NCBI RefSeq assembly: GCF_029760955.1
Contig: NZ_CP121682.1
Coordinates: 6,448,001-6,512,000 of the forward strand
Origin: Streptomyces cathayae
GTDB taxonomy: Bacteria > Actinomycetota > Actinomycetes > Streptomycetales > Streptomycetaceae
Length of the DNA: 64,000 nucleotides
Direction of reading: 5' to 3'
The translations under genes and the position numbers were made by a program. The notes under the pieces were generated by a model, which was not told the DNA's origin, did no database searches, and saw only the letters and a list, made by a program, of their open reading frames with translations. Positions 56,198 to 64,000 of the stretch are shown one piece after another. The stretch's first letter is position 1, and the number at the start of each line of letters is the position of its first letter.

Positions 56198-58933
56198 ATG
56201 TCCCCCGTCCCCCGCAGGTCCCTCTTGAAGGCAGCCGCCGTCGCAGGCGCCGCCGCCCAGTTCGGCTGGACACTCGGCGCACGCGATGCCACCGCCGCAC
56301 CGAGAGCCGAAACCTCCGCCGACGACCCCGTGACCCTGGACTGGCTCGAGGACGGCGGCCTCGGCGCGGCACCCGGCTCCACCGTCGGCGTGCCCTGGCC
56401 CCGGGGCCTCCACCGGACGGACCGGACCTTCGCACTGGCCGACGCCGACGGCAAGGCCGTACCCGTCCAGTCCTGGCCAATCGCCCACTGGCCCGACGGC
56501 TCCCTCAAATGGACCGCACACGCCGTGAGTTCGGGCTCCGGCACACTCACCCTCACCGCCGGCACCCCCGCGGCACCGGAGCAGAGGGCCACCGTCGATA
56601 AACGCGGCGGCACCATCGACGTATCGACCGGCGTCATCACCGCGAGGATCGGAAAGTCCGGCGCCACGATCATCAAGTCCGTCACCCGCGGCTCGACCGA
56701 GATCGCCAGGAGCGGACGCCTCGTCCTGCTGCGCCAGCCCGAGTTCGAGGACGGCGACCAGACCACCGTCCGGACCGAACGCTTCGACGGCACCATCACC
56801 GACGTCACCGTCGAACAGGAAGGACCGGTCCGCGCCGTCGTCCGCATCGACGGCAAGCACCGCAAGGGACAGCGCAGTCGGCTCCCCTTCTCCCTCCGCC
56901 TCTACTTCTACGCGGGCGCCGACTCCTTCCGCATGGTGCACACCATCACCTACGACGGACAGCAGGAACCCGGCAGGGCGAGCGGCGACTTCATCCGTGG
57001 CATCGGCGTCCGCTTCTCCGTGCCGATGCGCGACGAGGCATACGACCGGCACATCCGCATCGGCGGCGAGGACACCGGCCTGCTGCGCGAAGCCGTCAAG
57101 GGCGTCACCGGCCTGCGCCGCGACCCGGGGGCGGCCGTGCAGGCGGCCCAGTACGCGGGTGAGAAGCTGCCCGACCCCGCCACCTGGGACCAACGCGTCA
57201 CCACCCGCCTGCAGTACATCCCCGAGTGGGGCGACTACACCCTCGCCCAGCTCTCCGCCGACGGCTTCGCCCTGCGCAAGCGCACCAGGAAGGGCTACGG
57301 CTGGATCGGGGCCGGCGGCGGCAGACGCGCCTCCGGATTCGGCTACGTCGGCGGGGTCAGCGGCGGGCTCTCCTTCGGCCTGCGCGACTTCTGGCAGAAA
57401 CACCCCGCCCAGCTCGACGTCCGTGACGCCCACACCGACGAGGCCGAGGTCACCCTCTGGCTCTGGTCGCCCGAGGCGCAGCCCATGGACCTGCGCTTCT
57501 ACCACGACGGCATGGGCCAGGACACCTTCCCCGAACAGCTCGAAGGCCTCAACATCACCTACGAGGACTACGAACCCGGGTTCGGCACTCCCTACGGCAT
57601 CGCCCGTACCTCCGAACTCCTCTTCTGGGCCAACGAGTCGACCCCGCCCGCCGAGAAGCTCGCCGAACAGATCGAAGCCGTACGCGTCCTCCCGCAACTC
57701 GCCGCCCCGCCCGGGCAACTGATCGGCGCCGGCGTCTTCGGCAAGGGCCTGTACGCCGAACCCGACCGCTCCACCCCGGCCAAGGCGAAGATCGAGGACC
57801 ACCTCGACTTCCTCTTCACCTACTACAAGGACCAGGTGGAGATGCGCCGTTGGTACGGCTTCTGGGACTACGGCGACATCATGCACACGTACGACACCGT
57901 CCGCCACCAGTGGCGCTACGACGTCGGCGGCTACGCCTGGGACAACTCCGAACTCTCGCCCGACCTCTGGCTCTGGTACGCCTACCTGCGCTCCGGCCGC
58001 GCCGACATCTTCCGCTTCGCCGAGGCCATGACCCGCCACACCGGCGAGGTCGACGTCTACCACCTGGGCAAGTGGGCCGGCCTCGGCACCCGGCACGGCG
58101 TCCAGCACTTCGCCGACAGCGCCAAACAGCAGCGCATCGCCAACACCACCTACCGGCGGTACTACTACTTCCTCACCGCCGACGAACGCGTCGGTGACCT
58201 CATGCACGCCACCGTCGACTCCGACGAGACCTTCCTCGCCCTGGACCCCCTGCGCAAGATCCGCACCGAGCCGTACACCCCCGACCGCCACGCCCTGTCG
58301 ATCGGCTTCGGCACCGACTGGAGCGGCCTGGTCTCCGCCTGGCTCACCGAGTGGGAACGCCGGGGCCCCCAGTGGAAGAAGGCCAGGGCGCGCGTCCTGT
58401 CCACCATGGAGACCATCGCCGCCCAGCCCAACGGATTCGTCCAGGGCAGCGGCCTGTACGACCTGGACACCGGCAGATTCGCGGTGGCCGACACCCCGAA
58501 GGTCGAGGTCTCCCACCTGTCGGCCGTCTTCGGCCTGAACGAACTGTGCGCCGAACTCATCGACCTCGTCGACATGCCGGAGTTCAACGAGGCGTACTAC
58601 GACTACTGCCGCTACTTCAACGCGAGCAAGGCGGAACAGACGGCACGCTACGGCAGCGACTTCGGCAACCTGATCCTCTTCCAGGGCCACTCCCGCCTGG
58701 ACGCCTACGCCGCCGTGCGGACCGGCGACGGCGAACTAGCCGACCGGGCCTGGGAGAAGTTCTACACCTCCGACGGCTACCGGGAGTCCGCCCCCTGGAG
58801 GACCGAGAAGGTCACCGGCCCGACCGCCCTGGTGGCCGGCGGTGAGGCCACCTGGGTGTCCACCAACGACACCGCGCTCTACGGCCTCGCCGCCATCGAG
58901 AACCTGGCCCTGCTCGGCCACCGGATGCCGTAG
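56198..58933 (+). CDS. Secreted exo-rhamnogalacturonan lyase-like protein (PL26 type)
   Basis: The protein has 911 residues. A Tat signal with R6-R7 (RRSLLKAAAVAGAAAQ) is followed by a beta-rich domain with VPWPRGLHR and SWPIAHWPDGSLKWTAHAV, resembling the N-terminal domain of PcRGLX-type exolyases. A large helical barrel holds HTYDTVRHQWRYDVGGYAWDN, and YFLTADERVGD and a beta sandwich end the protein. Assignment to PL26 is from remembered family patterns. It should trim rhamnogalacturonan I chain ends outside the cell for the ABC importer. Confidence 0.7.
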   Translation: MSPVPRRSLLKAAAVAGAAAQFGWTLGARDATAAPRAETSADDPVTLDWLEDGGLGAAPGSTVGVPWPRGLHRTDRTFALADADGKAVPVQSWPIAHWPDGSLKWTAHAVSSGSGTLTLTAGTPAAPEQRATVDKRGGTIDVSTGVITARIGKSGATIIKSVTRGSTEIARSGRLVLLRQPEFEDGDQTTVRTERFDGTITDVTVEQEGPVRAVVRIDGKHRKGQRSRLPFSLRLYFYAGADSFRMVHTITYDGQQEPGRASGDFIRGIGVRFSVPMRDEAYDRHIRIGGEDTGLLREAVKGVTGLRRDPGAAVQAAQYAGEKLPDPATWDQRVTTRLQYIPEWGDYTLAQLSADGFALRKRTRKGYGWIGAGGGRRASGFGYVGGVSGGLSFGLRDFWQKHPAQLDVRDAHTDEAEVTLWLWSPEAQPMDLRFYHDGMGQDTFPEQLEGLNITYEDYEPGFGTPYGIARTSELLFWANESTPPAEKLAEQIEAVRVLPQLAAPPGQLIGAGVFGKGLYAEPDRSTPAKAKIEDHLDFLFTYYKDQVEMRRWYGFWDYGDIMHTYDTVRHQWRYDVGGYAWDNSELSPDLWLWYAYLRSGRADIFRFAEAMTRHTGEVDVYHLGKWAGLGTRHGVQHFADSAKQQRIANTTYRRYYYFLTADERVGDLMHATVDSDETFLALDPLRKIRTEPYTPDRHALSIGFGTDWSGLVSAWLTEWERRGPQWKKARARVLSTMETIAAQPNGFVQGSGLYDLDTGRFAVADTPKVEVSHLSAVFGLNELCAELIDLVDMPEFNEAYYDYCRYFNASKAEQTARYGSDFGNLILFQGHSRLDAYAAVRTGDGELADRAWEKFYTSDGYRESAPWRTEKVTGPTALVAGGEATWVSTNDTALYGLAAIENLALLGHRMP

Positions 58934-58973
58934 CGAACCGCACGACGCGGGCGCGGGCGGGCACACTCCGTCC

Positions 58974-59435
58974 ATGGACCGGAACCATTACCGCTTCCGC
59001 AGTCTGTGGACCCTGCCGGCGCCCGCGCCCGCCGTGTACCGCGCCCTGGAACGCGTCGAGGACTATCCCCGCTGGTGGCCGCAGGTGAAAGAGGTCACCC
59101 GGCTCGCCGACACCGCCGGCGGGGGTGCGGGGATCCTCCGGATCCGCTCCGTGCTGCCCTTCTCCCTGGTGGCGACCGTGCGGGAGACGAGGCGCGACCC
59201 CGCGGCCGGAATCCTGGAAGTCGCCCTGTCCGGGGACATCGACGGCTGGGCCCGCTGGACCGTCGTCCCCCGGGGATCCGGCACCACCCTCGCCCGCTAC
59301 GACCAGGAGGTCGACGTCCGCACACCCCTGCTGCGCCGCCTCGCCCGGCCCGGACGGCCCGTCTTCCGCGCAAACCACGCACTCATGATGCGGGCCGGGC
59401 GGCGCGGCCTGGCCGCCCACCTGCAAGCGGTTTGA
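58974..59435 (+). CDS. SRPBCC (polyketide cyclase/START-like) family protein
   Basis: The protein has 153 residues: LPAPAPAVYRALERVEDYPRWWPQVKEV and LEVALSGDIDGWARWTV are the beta-helix-grip pattern of SRPBCC proteins. The substrate is unknown, probably a hydrophobic small molecule. It ends 39 bases before tRNA-Val copy 2. Confidence 0.8.
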   Translation: MDRNHYRFRSLWTLPAPAPAVYRALERVEDYPRWWPQVKEVTRLADTAGGGAGILRIRSVLPFSLVATVRETRRDPAAGILEVALSGDIDGWARWTVVPRGSGTTLARYDQEVDVRTPLLRRLARPGRPVFRANHALMMRAGRRGLAAHLQAV

Positions 59436-59474
59436 ACCAAGCGCGCCCGGACCTGTATTGTTCAGTCCGTTCCC

Positions 59475-59546
59475 GGGCGATTAGCTCAGTGGGAGAGCGC
59501 TTCGTTCACACCGAAGAGGTCACTGGTTCGAACCCAGTATCGCCCA
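59475..59546 (+). tRNA. tRNA-Val(CAC), copy 2
   Basis: Identical in all 72 bases to the copy at 51725, and the next six bases (CACCGG-type flank) also agree. Anticodon loop TTCACAC. Confidence 0.96.
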
Positions 59547-59551
59547 CCGGG

Positions 59552-59584
59552 AAAGCCGGTCCGCCCCAGGCGGACCGGCTTTTT
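59552..59584 (+). terminator. Terminator after tRNA-Val copy 2
   Basis: AAAGCCGGTCCGCC pairs with GGCGGACCGGCTTT around CCA, with TTT following. It is five bases after the tRNA end. Confidence 0.85.
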
Positions 59585-59623
59585 GTGCGCCCCGACCCGG
59601 TGCACACGCTCCCGGCCGGGGCC

Positions 59624-60355
59624 TCACGCGGCCGTCGGCAGGTCCGGGCGCAGCGGCCAGGCCGGGTCCACCGCCTCCTGCGTGGCGTTACGGGCGAACC
59701 AGGAGGTCAGGCCACGGACCTGGCCCGCGTGCCACACCGCCTGCAACGTGTGCAGCTCGCCGGGGGACAGGCGCTCCAGCCGGGACGCGAAGCGGCGGCC
59801 CACCGCGCGAGTGACCTCCAGCGCCGCCGCCGCACCCTCCGCCGCGCCGGGCGCGCCCTGTGACGGGACGCCGTAGAGCGCGCACAGGTCGGTGAGCGTG
59901 CGGCTGCCCTTGCGGTAGCGGTCCAGATGCCCGTCGAGGACCCGCGGGTCCAGCACCAGCAACGGCGTCCGCTCGAACCAGCGGCTCAGCGGAGTGGCCC
60001 GATGACGGCGCAACTCCCGGTCCAGCAGGGTGAGATCGAACGGAGCGTTCATCACCACCAGCGGCCGGCCCGCCCCCGCCTGCTCGGCCAGCGCCTCCGC
60101 CACCTCGTACATCACCGGTGCCGGCCAGCGGCCGTTGCGCTGCAGATGCCCGTCCGTCAGCCCGTGTGCCTCCGTCGCCGCGGCCGGCACCGGCACACCC
60201 GGGTTGACCAGCCAGTGGCTGACCCGCGGCCGGGTGCCCGGGGAGTCCTGGACGACGACGGCGGCCGACACGATCCGGTCGGTCTCGACGTCCACCCCCG
60301 TCGTCTCCGTGTCGAAGGCGGCCAGCGGCCCCTCGTACCAGCACCTCATACCCAT
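59624..60355 (-). CDS. DnaQ-like (DEDDh-fold) exonuclease homologue with altered motif III
   Basis: The protein has 243 residues. Motif I is FDTETTGV with D15 and E17; motif II is NAPFDLTLL with D107. Motif III should be H-x4-D; relatives read roughly GAHDAAADALAALEV, but here it reads GAPGAAEGAAAALEV, so the catalytic His is Pro169 and the last Asp is Gly174. The protein may be inactive as a nuclease or act in binding only. ATG with GAGGGG upstream; relatives are about 240 residues. Confidence 0.8.
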   Translation of the reverse strand: MGMRCWYEGPLAAFDTETTGVDVETDRIVSAAVVVQDSPGTRPRVSHWLVNPGVPVPAAATEAHGLTDGHLQRNGRWPAPVMYEVAEALAEQAGAGRPLVVMNAPFDLTLLDRELRRHRATPLSRWFERTPLLVLDPRVLDGHLDRYRKGSRTLTDLCALYGVPSQGAPGAAEGAAAALEVTRAVGRRFASRLERLSPGELHTLQAVWHAGQVRGLTSWFARNATQEAVDPAWPLRPDLPTAA

Positions 60356-60690
60356 CAACCCCTCGCGCGCCACCGGCAGTTGACCTCCAGTCCGCTGCCC
60401 GCTCCGGTGATACCCGGTCGGTGCGCGCCGTACGCGGGTACCGGCCGCTCCGTCGCAACCCGTCGCAACCCGCCGCAGCCCCTCGCCACCCGGCTCCGTG
60501 CGGCCGCGGGTGCCCGTGGGAGCCGGGCCGGATGTGCGCCGATCACGCTCAGTGAGGGCCCGTATCGCGCTCGGTGCGGGCCGGCCGCGGGGAATGATTT
60601 CGCATCCGACCGGTTCGGGTCGGTACGATCGCACCCGTGCGTGCGCTCAGGTATGGCGCCGCAGTCAAAGCCTTCAGTCAGGAGAGACCG
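60356..60690. other. Divergent intergenic region with short tandem repeats, upstream of thrS
   Basis: Four imperfect 10-base units of the type CGTCGCAACC lie in tandem near 60448-60490. A second pair (GATCACGCTCAGTGAGGGCC and TATCGCGCTCGGTGCGGGCC) lies near 60541-60583. TACGAT at 60624-60629 could be the thrS -10. I see no T-box. No gene is supported. Confidence 0.4.
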
Positions 60691-62667
60691 GTGTCAGACG
60701 TCCGTGTGATCATCCAACGCGATTCCGAGCGGGACGAGCGCGTGGTGACCACGGGCACCACGGCCGCCGAGCTCTTCGCAGGCGAGCGCTCGATCATCGC
60801 GGCGCGGGTGGCCGGTGAGCTCAAGGACCTCGCCTACGAGGTCAAGGACGGCGAGACCGTCGAGGGCGTCGAGATCTCCTCCGAGGACGGCCTGAACATC
60901 CTGCGCCACTCCACCGCGCACGTCATGGCGCAGGCAGTGCAGGAACTGTTCCCCGAGGCCAAGCTGGGCATCGGCCCGCCGGTCCGGGACGGCTTCTACT
61001 ACGACTTCGACGTCGACAAGCCCTTCCACCCCGATGACCTCAAGGCCATCGAGAAGCGCATGCAGGAGATCCAGAAGCGCGGCCAGCGCTTCTCCCGCCG
61101 CGTGGTCACCGACGACGAGGCCCGCGAGGAGCTCGCCGACGAGCCGTACAAGCTGGAACTGATCGGCATCAAGGGTTCCGCGTCGCACGACGACGGCGCG
61201 GACGTCGAGGTCGGCGCCGGCGAGCTGACGATCTACGACAACCTGGACGCCAAGACCGGCGAACTGTGCTGGCGGGATCTCTGCCGTGGCCCGCACCTGC
61301 CGACCACCCGGAACATCCCGGCGTTCAAGCTCATGCGCAACGCCTCGGCGTACTGGCGCGGCAGCGAGAAGAACAAGCAGCTCCAGCGGATCTACGGCAC
61401 CGCCTGGCCGACCAAGGACGAGCTGAAGGCGCACCTGGAGTTCCTCGCCGAGGCCGAGAAGCGCGACCACCGCAAGCTGGGCTCCGAGCTCGACCTGTTC
61501 TCCATCCCCGAGCAGATCGGCTCCGGTCTCGCCGTCTTCCACCCCAAGGGCGGCATCATCCGCCGGGTCATGGAGGACTACTCGCGGCGCAGGCACGAGG
61601 AGGAGGGCTACGAGTTCGTCTACACCCCGCACGCGACCAAGGGGAAACTTTTCGAGACCTCGGGCCACCTGGACTGGTACGCCGACGGCATGTACCCGCC
61701 CATGCAGCTCGACGAGGGCGTGGACTACTACCTCAAGCCCATGAACTGCCCGATGCACAACCTGATCTTCGACGCGCGCGGCCGGTCGTACCGTGAACTG
61801 CCCCTGAGGCTTTTTGAGTTCGGCACGGTCTACCGCTACGAGAAGTCGGGCGTCGTGCACGGTCTGACCCGCGCCCGCGGCTTCACCCAGGACGACGCGC
61901 ACATCTACTGCACCCGCGAGCAGATGTCCGAGGAGCTCGACAAGACCCTCACCTTCGTCCTGAACCTGCTGCGCGACTACGGTCTGACCGACTTCTACCT
62001 GGAGCTGTCCACCAAGGACGAGACGAAGTTCGTCGGCACGGACGAGGCGTGGGAGGAGGCCACCGAGACCCTCCGCCAGGTCGCCGAGAAGCAGGGCCTG
62101 CCGCTGGTCCCGGACCCGGGCGGCGCCGCCTTCTACGGACCGAAGATCTCCGTGCAGGCCCGCGATGCCATCGGCCGCACCTGGCAGATGTCGACGATCC
62201 AGCTCGACTTCAACCTGCCGGAGCGCTTCGACCTGGAGTACACCGCCGCGGACGGCTCCAAGACCCGCCCGGTCATGATCCACCGCGCGCTGTTCGGCTC
62301 CATCGAGCGGTTCTTCGCGGTACTCCTCGAGCACTACGCGGGCGCCTTCCCGGCATGGCTGGCGCCGGTGCAGGCGGTGGGCATCCCGGTGGGCGACGCG
62401 CACGTGGAGTACCTGGAGAAGTTCGCCGCGGACGCGAAGAAGCAGGGCCTGAGGGTCGAGGTGGACTCCTCCTCGGACCGTATGCAGAAGAAGATCCGCA
62501 CGCAGCAGAAGCTCAAGGTGCCGTTCATGATCATCGTCGGTGACGACGACATGAACGCGGGCACGGTGTCGTTCCGCTACCGCGACGGTTCGCAGGAGAA
62601 CGGCGTTCCGCGTGACGAAGCGCTGGCGAAGCTCGTTGACGTGGTGGAGCGTCGCGTTCAGGTCTGA
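60691..62667 (+). CDS. thrS: Threonyl-tRNA synthetase
   Basis: The protein has 658 residues from GTG with AGGAGAG upstream. Order: TGS domain (1-65), editing/SAD domain with HSTAH at 73-77 and DLCRGPH at 196-202 (Cys198, His202), class II catalytic core with motif 2 FRYEK-type [29 protein letters not shown] and motif 3 [12 protein letters not shown], then the anticodon-binding domain. It charges tRNA-Thr and removes Ser-tRNA-Thr. The [11 protein letters not shown] coding stretch matches the spacer of the CRISPR-like unit right after the gene. Confidence 0.97.
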   Translation: MSDVRVIIQRDSERDERVVTTGTTAAELFAGERSIIAARVAGELKDLAYEVKDGETVEGVEISSEDGLNILRHSTAHVMAQAVQELFPEAKLGIGPPVRDGFYYDFDVDKPFHPDDLKAIEKRMQEIQKRGQRFSRRVVTDDEAREELADEPYKLELIGIKGSASHDDGADVEVGAGELTIYDNLDAKTGELCWRDLCRGPHLPTTRNIPAFKLMRNASAYWRGSEKNKQLQRIYGTAWPTKDELKAHLEFLAEAEKRDHRKLGSELDLFSIPEQIGSGLAVFHPKGGIIRRVMEDYSRRRHEEEGYEFVYTPHATKGKLFETSGHLDWYADGMYPPMQLDEGVDYYLKPMNCPMHNLIFDARGRSYRELPLRLFEFGTVYRYEKSGVVHGLTRARGFTQDDAHIYCTREQMSEELDKTLTFVLNLLRDYGLTDFYLELSTKDETKFVGTDEAWEEATETLRQVAEKQGLPLVPDPGGAAFYGPKISVQARDAIGRTWQMSTIQLDFNLPERFDLEYTAADGSKTRPVMIHRALFGSIERFFAVLLEHYAGAFPAWLAPVQAVGIPVGDAHVEYLEKFAADAKKQGLRVEVDSSSDRMQKKIRTQQKLKVPFMIIVGDDDMNAGTVSFRYRDGSQENGVPRDEALAKLVDVVERRVQV

Positions 62668-62669
62668 TG

Positions 62670-62758
62670 CGGTCCCCGCCTGAGCGGGGGTGATCCCGAC
62701 CTCTGCCGTGGTCCGCACCTGCCGACCACCTGCTCCCCGCCTGCGCGGGGATCGGCCC
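62670..62758 (+). CRISPR. CRISPR-like mini-array: two degenerate type I-E repeats and one thrS-matching spacer
   Basis: Repeat 1 (62670-62697) and repeat 2 (62731-62758) are 28 nt each and agree at 21 positions. Both carry the TCCCCGC...GCGGGG core palindrome of type I-E repeats, in the orientation of the E. coli repeat. The spacer (62698-62730) is 33 nt. It equals thrS 61276-61308 except for C for T at position 3 and T for C at 15. Both changes are silent and the match stops at the spacer edges. The unit starts three bases after the thrS stop. No leader or cas gene is seen. Confidence 0.6.
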
Positions 62759-62784
62759 CCGGGTATTCCCCGGGGGCCTTTGCC
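62754..62784 (+). terminator. Terminator of thrS, overlapping the last CRISPR-like repeat
   Basis: GGCCCCCGGG pairs with CCCGGGGGCC around TATTC, and TTT follows. Its left arm begins inside the end of repeat 2. Confidence 0.75.
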
Positions 62785-62816
62785 GTTCCCCCACGGTGAC
62801 GCCATATGCTGCACGC

Positions 62817-63365
62817 ATGACGAGTGAGCCGGAGCAGCAGTCGGGAGTGGGTACGCAGGACGCGTTCCAGCGTCTGTGGACGCCCCACCGGATGGCCTAC
62901 ATCCAGGGCGAGAACAAGCCGAGCGGCCCGGGTGCCGACGACGGCTGTCCCTTCTGCTCCATCCCGGCCACGTCCGACGAGGACGGGCTGATCATCAAGC
63001 GCGGCGAGCTGGTCTACGCCGTGCTCAACCTCTACCCCTACACGGGCGGCCACCTGATGACGGTGCCGTACCGCCACGTCGCCGACTACACGGACCTGAC
63101 GACGGGAGAGACGGCGGAGCTCGCCGAGTTCACCCAGCACGCGATGAGTGCCCTGCGCACCGCCTCCGGCGCGCACGGCTTCAACATCGGCATGAACCAG
63201 GGCACCGTCGCGGGCGCCGGCATCGCCGGGCATCTGCACCAGCACGTCGTACCCCGCTGGGGCGGCGACACCAATTTCATGCCCGTGATCGGCCACACGA
63301 AGGTGCTGCCGCAGCTGCTGGGCGACACCCGCAAGATGCTGGCGGAGGCCTGGCCGACAGACTGA
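62817..63365 (+). CDS. HIT-family nucleotide hydrolase/transferase
   Basis: The protein has 182 residues. It shows DDGCPFCSIPATSDEDGLII (zinc-type Cys pair), VLNLYPYTGGHLMTVPYRHV and the His triad HLHQHVVPRW. It should act on nucleotide phosphoesters or phosphoramidates such as Ap4A. The conserved position next to thrS suggests a link to aminoacyl-adenylate turnover, but this is inferred. ATG 62817 is chosen since residues before it are not conserved. Confidence 0.88.
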   Translation: MTSEPEQQSGVGTQDAFQRLWTPHRMAYIQGENKPSGPGADDGCPFCSIPATSDEDGLIIKRGELVYAVLNLYPYTGGHLMTVPYRHVADYTDLTTGETAELAEFTQHAMSALRTASGAHGFNIGMNQGTVAGAGIAGHLHQHVVPRWGGDTNFMPVIGHTKVLPQLLGDTRKMLAEAWPTD

Positions 63366-63422
63366 TCCGCGGCTGCCGCCCCCGCCGGCGGGCCCGTGGT
63401 CTCCGGCCGCACCGCCGGAGAC

Positions 63423-64000
63423 CTACGCGTCGTACACGTCGGCCTTCCTGGGCGCCGCTTCCTGGACGGCTCCGCTCAGGCCCGCCGAGCGGGCGCCGAA
63501 CTTCTCCGTGTCCACGCCGTTCTCCTTCAGCACCTTGATCGCCGCCGAGTGCACCGCCCGCAGGACCGGTGTGGCGGCGCGCAGCGCGTCGTCGGCCATG
63601 AAACGGTGCCGCCACGGCTTGTCGGCCCAGGCGTGCCGCAGGCCGAAGGGCTCGGGCAGTGAGAGCTTGCCGCCCAGCCAGTACAGCAGCGGCGGATACC
63701 AGGTCAGCGGCGCCCGGGCGGCCAGGCGCACCACCTCGTCCGCGTCGACCAGGGGGAGCTTCACCGTACGGGTCTCCCAGAACCTGACCGACTTCTGGAC
63801 TGTCTTCTCCTTGGCCGCCGGCTTGCTGGTGAACAGGGAGTGCACCGGCCCCAGGGCATGCCCGGTGACCTCGATGCGCAGCGTCTCGTGCAGCACCGTC
63901 ACCGTGATCAGCATGGTGAGGACCAGCTGGCCGTCCCACAGCGTCCACTGCACGCCCAGGTAGTGCCGGTCGCCCGCGCCGAACTGCTGGTTGTTGCAGA
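63423..64000 (-). CDS. Conserved hypothetical membrane protein (5' end outside window)
   Basis: About 192 C-terminal residues are visible, beginning in CNNQQFGAGDRHYLG. A hydrophobic segment LVLTMLITVTVLHETLRIEV is followed by a mixed region with PLTWYPPLLYWLGGK and MADDALRAATPVLRAVHSAA. It ends AAPRKADVYDA. I do not recognise the family; the upstream part probably holds further helices. Confidence 0.65.
   Translation of the reverse strand, partial: CNNQQFGAGDRHYLGVQWTLWDGQLVLTMLITVTVLHETLRIEVTGHALGPVHSLFTSKPAAKEKTVQKSVRFWETRTVKLPLVDADEVVRLAARAPLTWYPPLLYWLGGKLSLPEPFGLRHAWADKPWRHRFMADDALRAATPVLRAVHSAAIKVLKENGVDTEKFGARSAGLSGAVQEAAPRKADVYDA

Noticed and set aside
60694..62814. 706-codon antisense frame across thrS and the CRISPR-like unit
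   Set aside because: It reads antisense through thrS; its first residues (PRRRG, ITPAQAG) are merely translations of the CRISPR-like repeats.

Overview
The window is high-GC actinobacterial DNA, almost certainly from a Streptomyces chromosome. The supporting signs are near-universal G/C in third codon positions, many GTG starts, a complete arg cluster with its own argR, the sporulation gene ssgB, a BluB-CobT fusion, Tat-type signal peptides and Streptomyces-style small membrane proteins. Most genes are conserved core genes. Accessory DNA is concentrated in the first 9 kb.

Layout. 1-9.2 kb is an accessory zone: the start of an ArsR-type regulator with a perfect palindromic operator, a truncated XRE regulator, remnants of IS200/IS605-type ends, a first intact TnpB element, a GT39-like membrane glycosyltransferase divergent from an OmpR/histidine-kinase pair, then a gene fragment cut by a second intact TnpB element. 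9.2-14.4 kb is argCJBD-argR. 14.5-19.5 kb is an ApbE / triple FMN-domain / ferric-reductase-like flavin electron-transfer operon, a decayed PNPOx-type gene and a secreted two-repeat protein. 19.7-22.6 kb is argG-argH, which completes arginine synthesis. 22.6-28.7 kb holds housekeeping genes (aldo/keto reductase, PlsC, GDPD, sigma-like protein, GNAT, two small membrane proteins, HAD phosphatase). 28.8-31.9 kb is metNIQ behind a possible Cys/Met leader peptide. 32-39.6 kb carries corrin/siroheme genes (cobL, bluB-cobT fusion, cysG-type). 39.7-44.5 kb has a SpoU methyltransferase, a Ser/Thr kinase and small proteins. 44.6-45.05 kb is a five-tRNA cluster (Val x3, Cys, Gly). 45.2-51.7 kb contains pabB, pabC, DsbA-like, CGNR regulator, ssgB and small membrane proteins. 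51.7-59.6 kb is a carbohydrate ABC operon and a PL26-like exolyase bracketed by two identical tRNA-Val(CAC) genes. 59.6-64 kb has a DnaQ-like protein with broken catalytic motif III, thrS, a CRISPR-like mini-array, a HIT protein and a partial membrane protein.

How the parts work together. argC, J, B, D, G and H supply the glutamate-to-arginine steps, with ARG-box-like palindromes overlapping the argC and argG promoters. The sugar operon has a LacI-type operator just downstream of its promoter, and its secreted lyase suggests use of pectin (rhamnogalacturonan) oligosaccharides. ApbE presumably flavinylates the three SGAT motifs of its neighbour, which would pass electrons from the membrane reductase.

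Most striking observation. Three bases after the thrS stop codon lie two type I-E-like repeats (28 nt) separated by a 33-nt spacer. This spacer matches thrS itself at 31 of 33 positions. The match ends at the spacer boundaries and both differences are synonymous third-codon changes. This looks like a relic single-spacer CRISPR unit directed at the threonyl-tRNA synthetase editing-site motif, probably captured from an orthologous thrS. No cas gene is present in the window.
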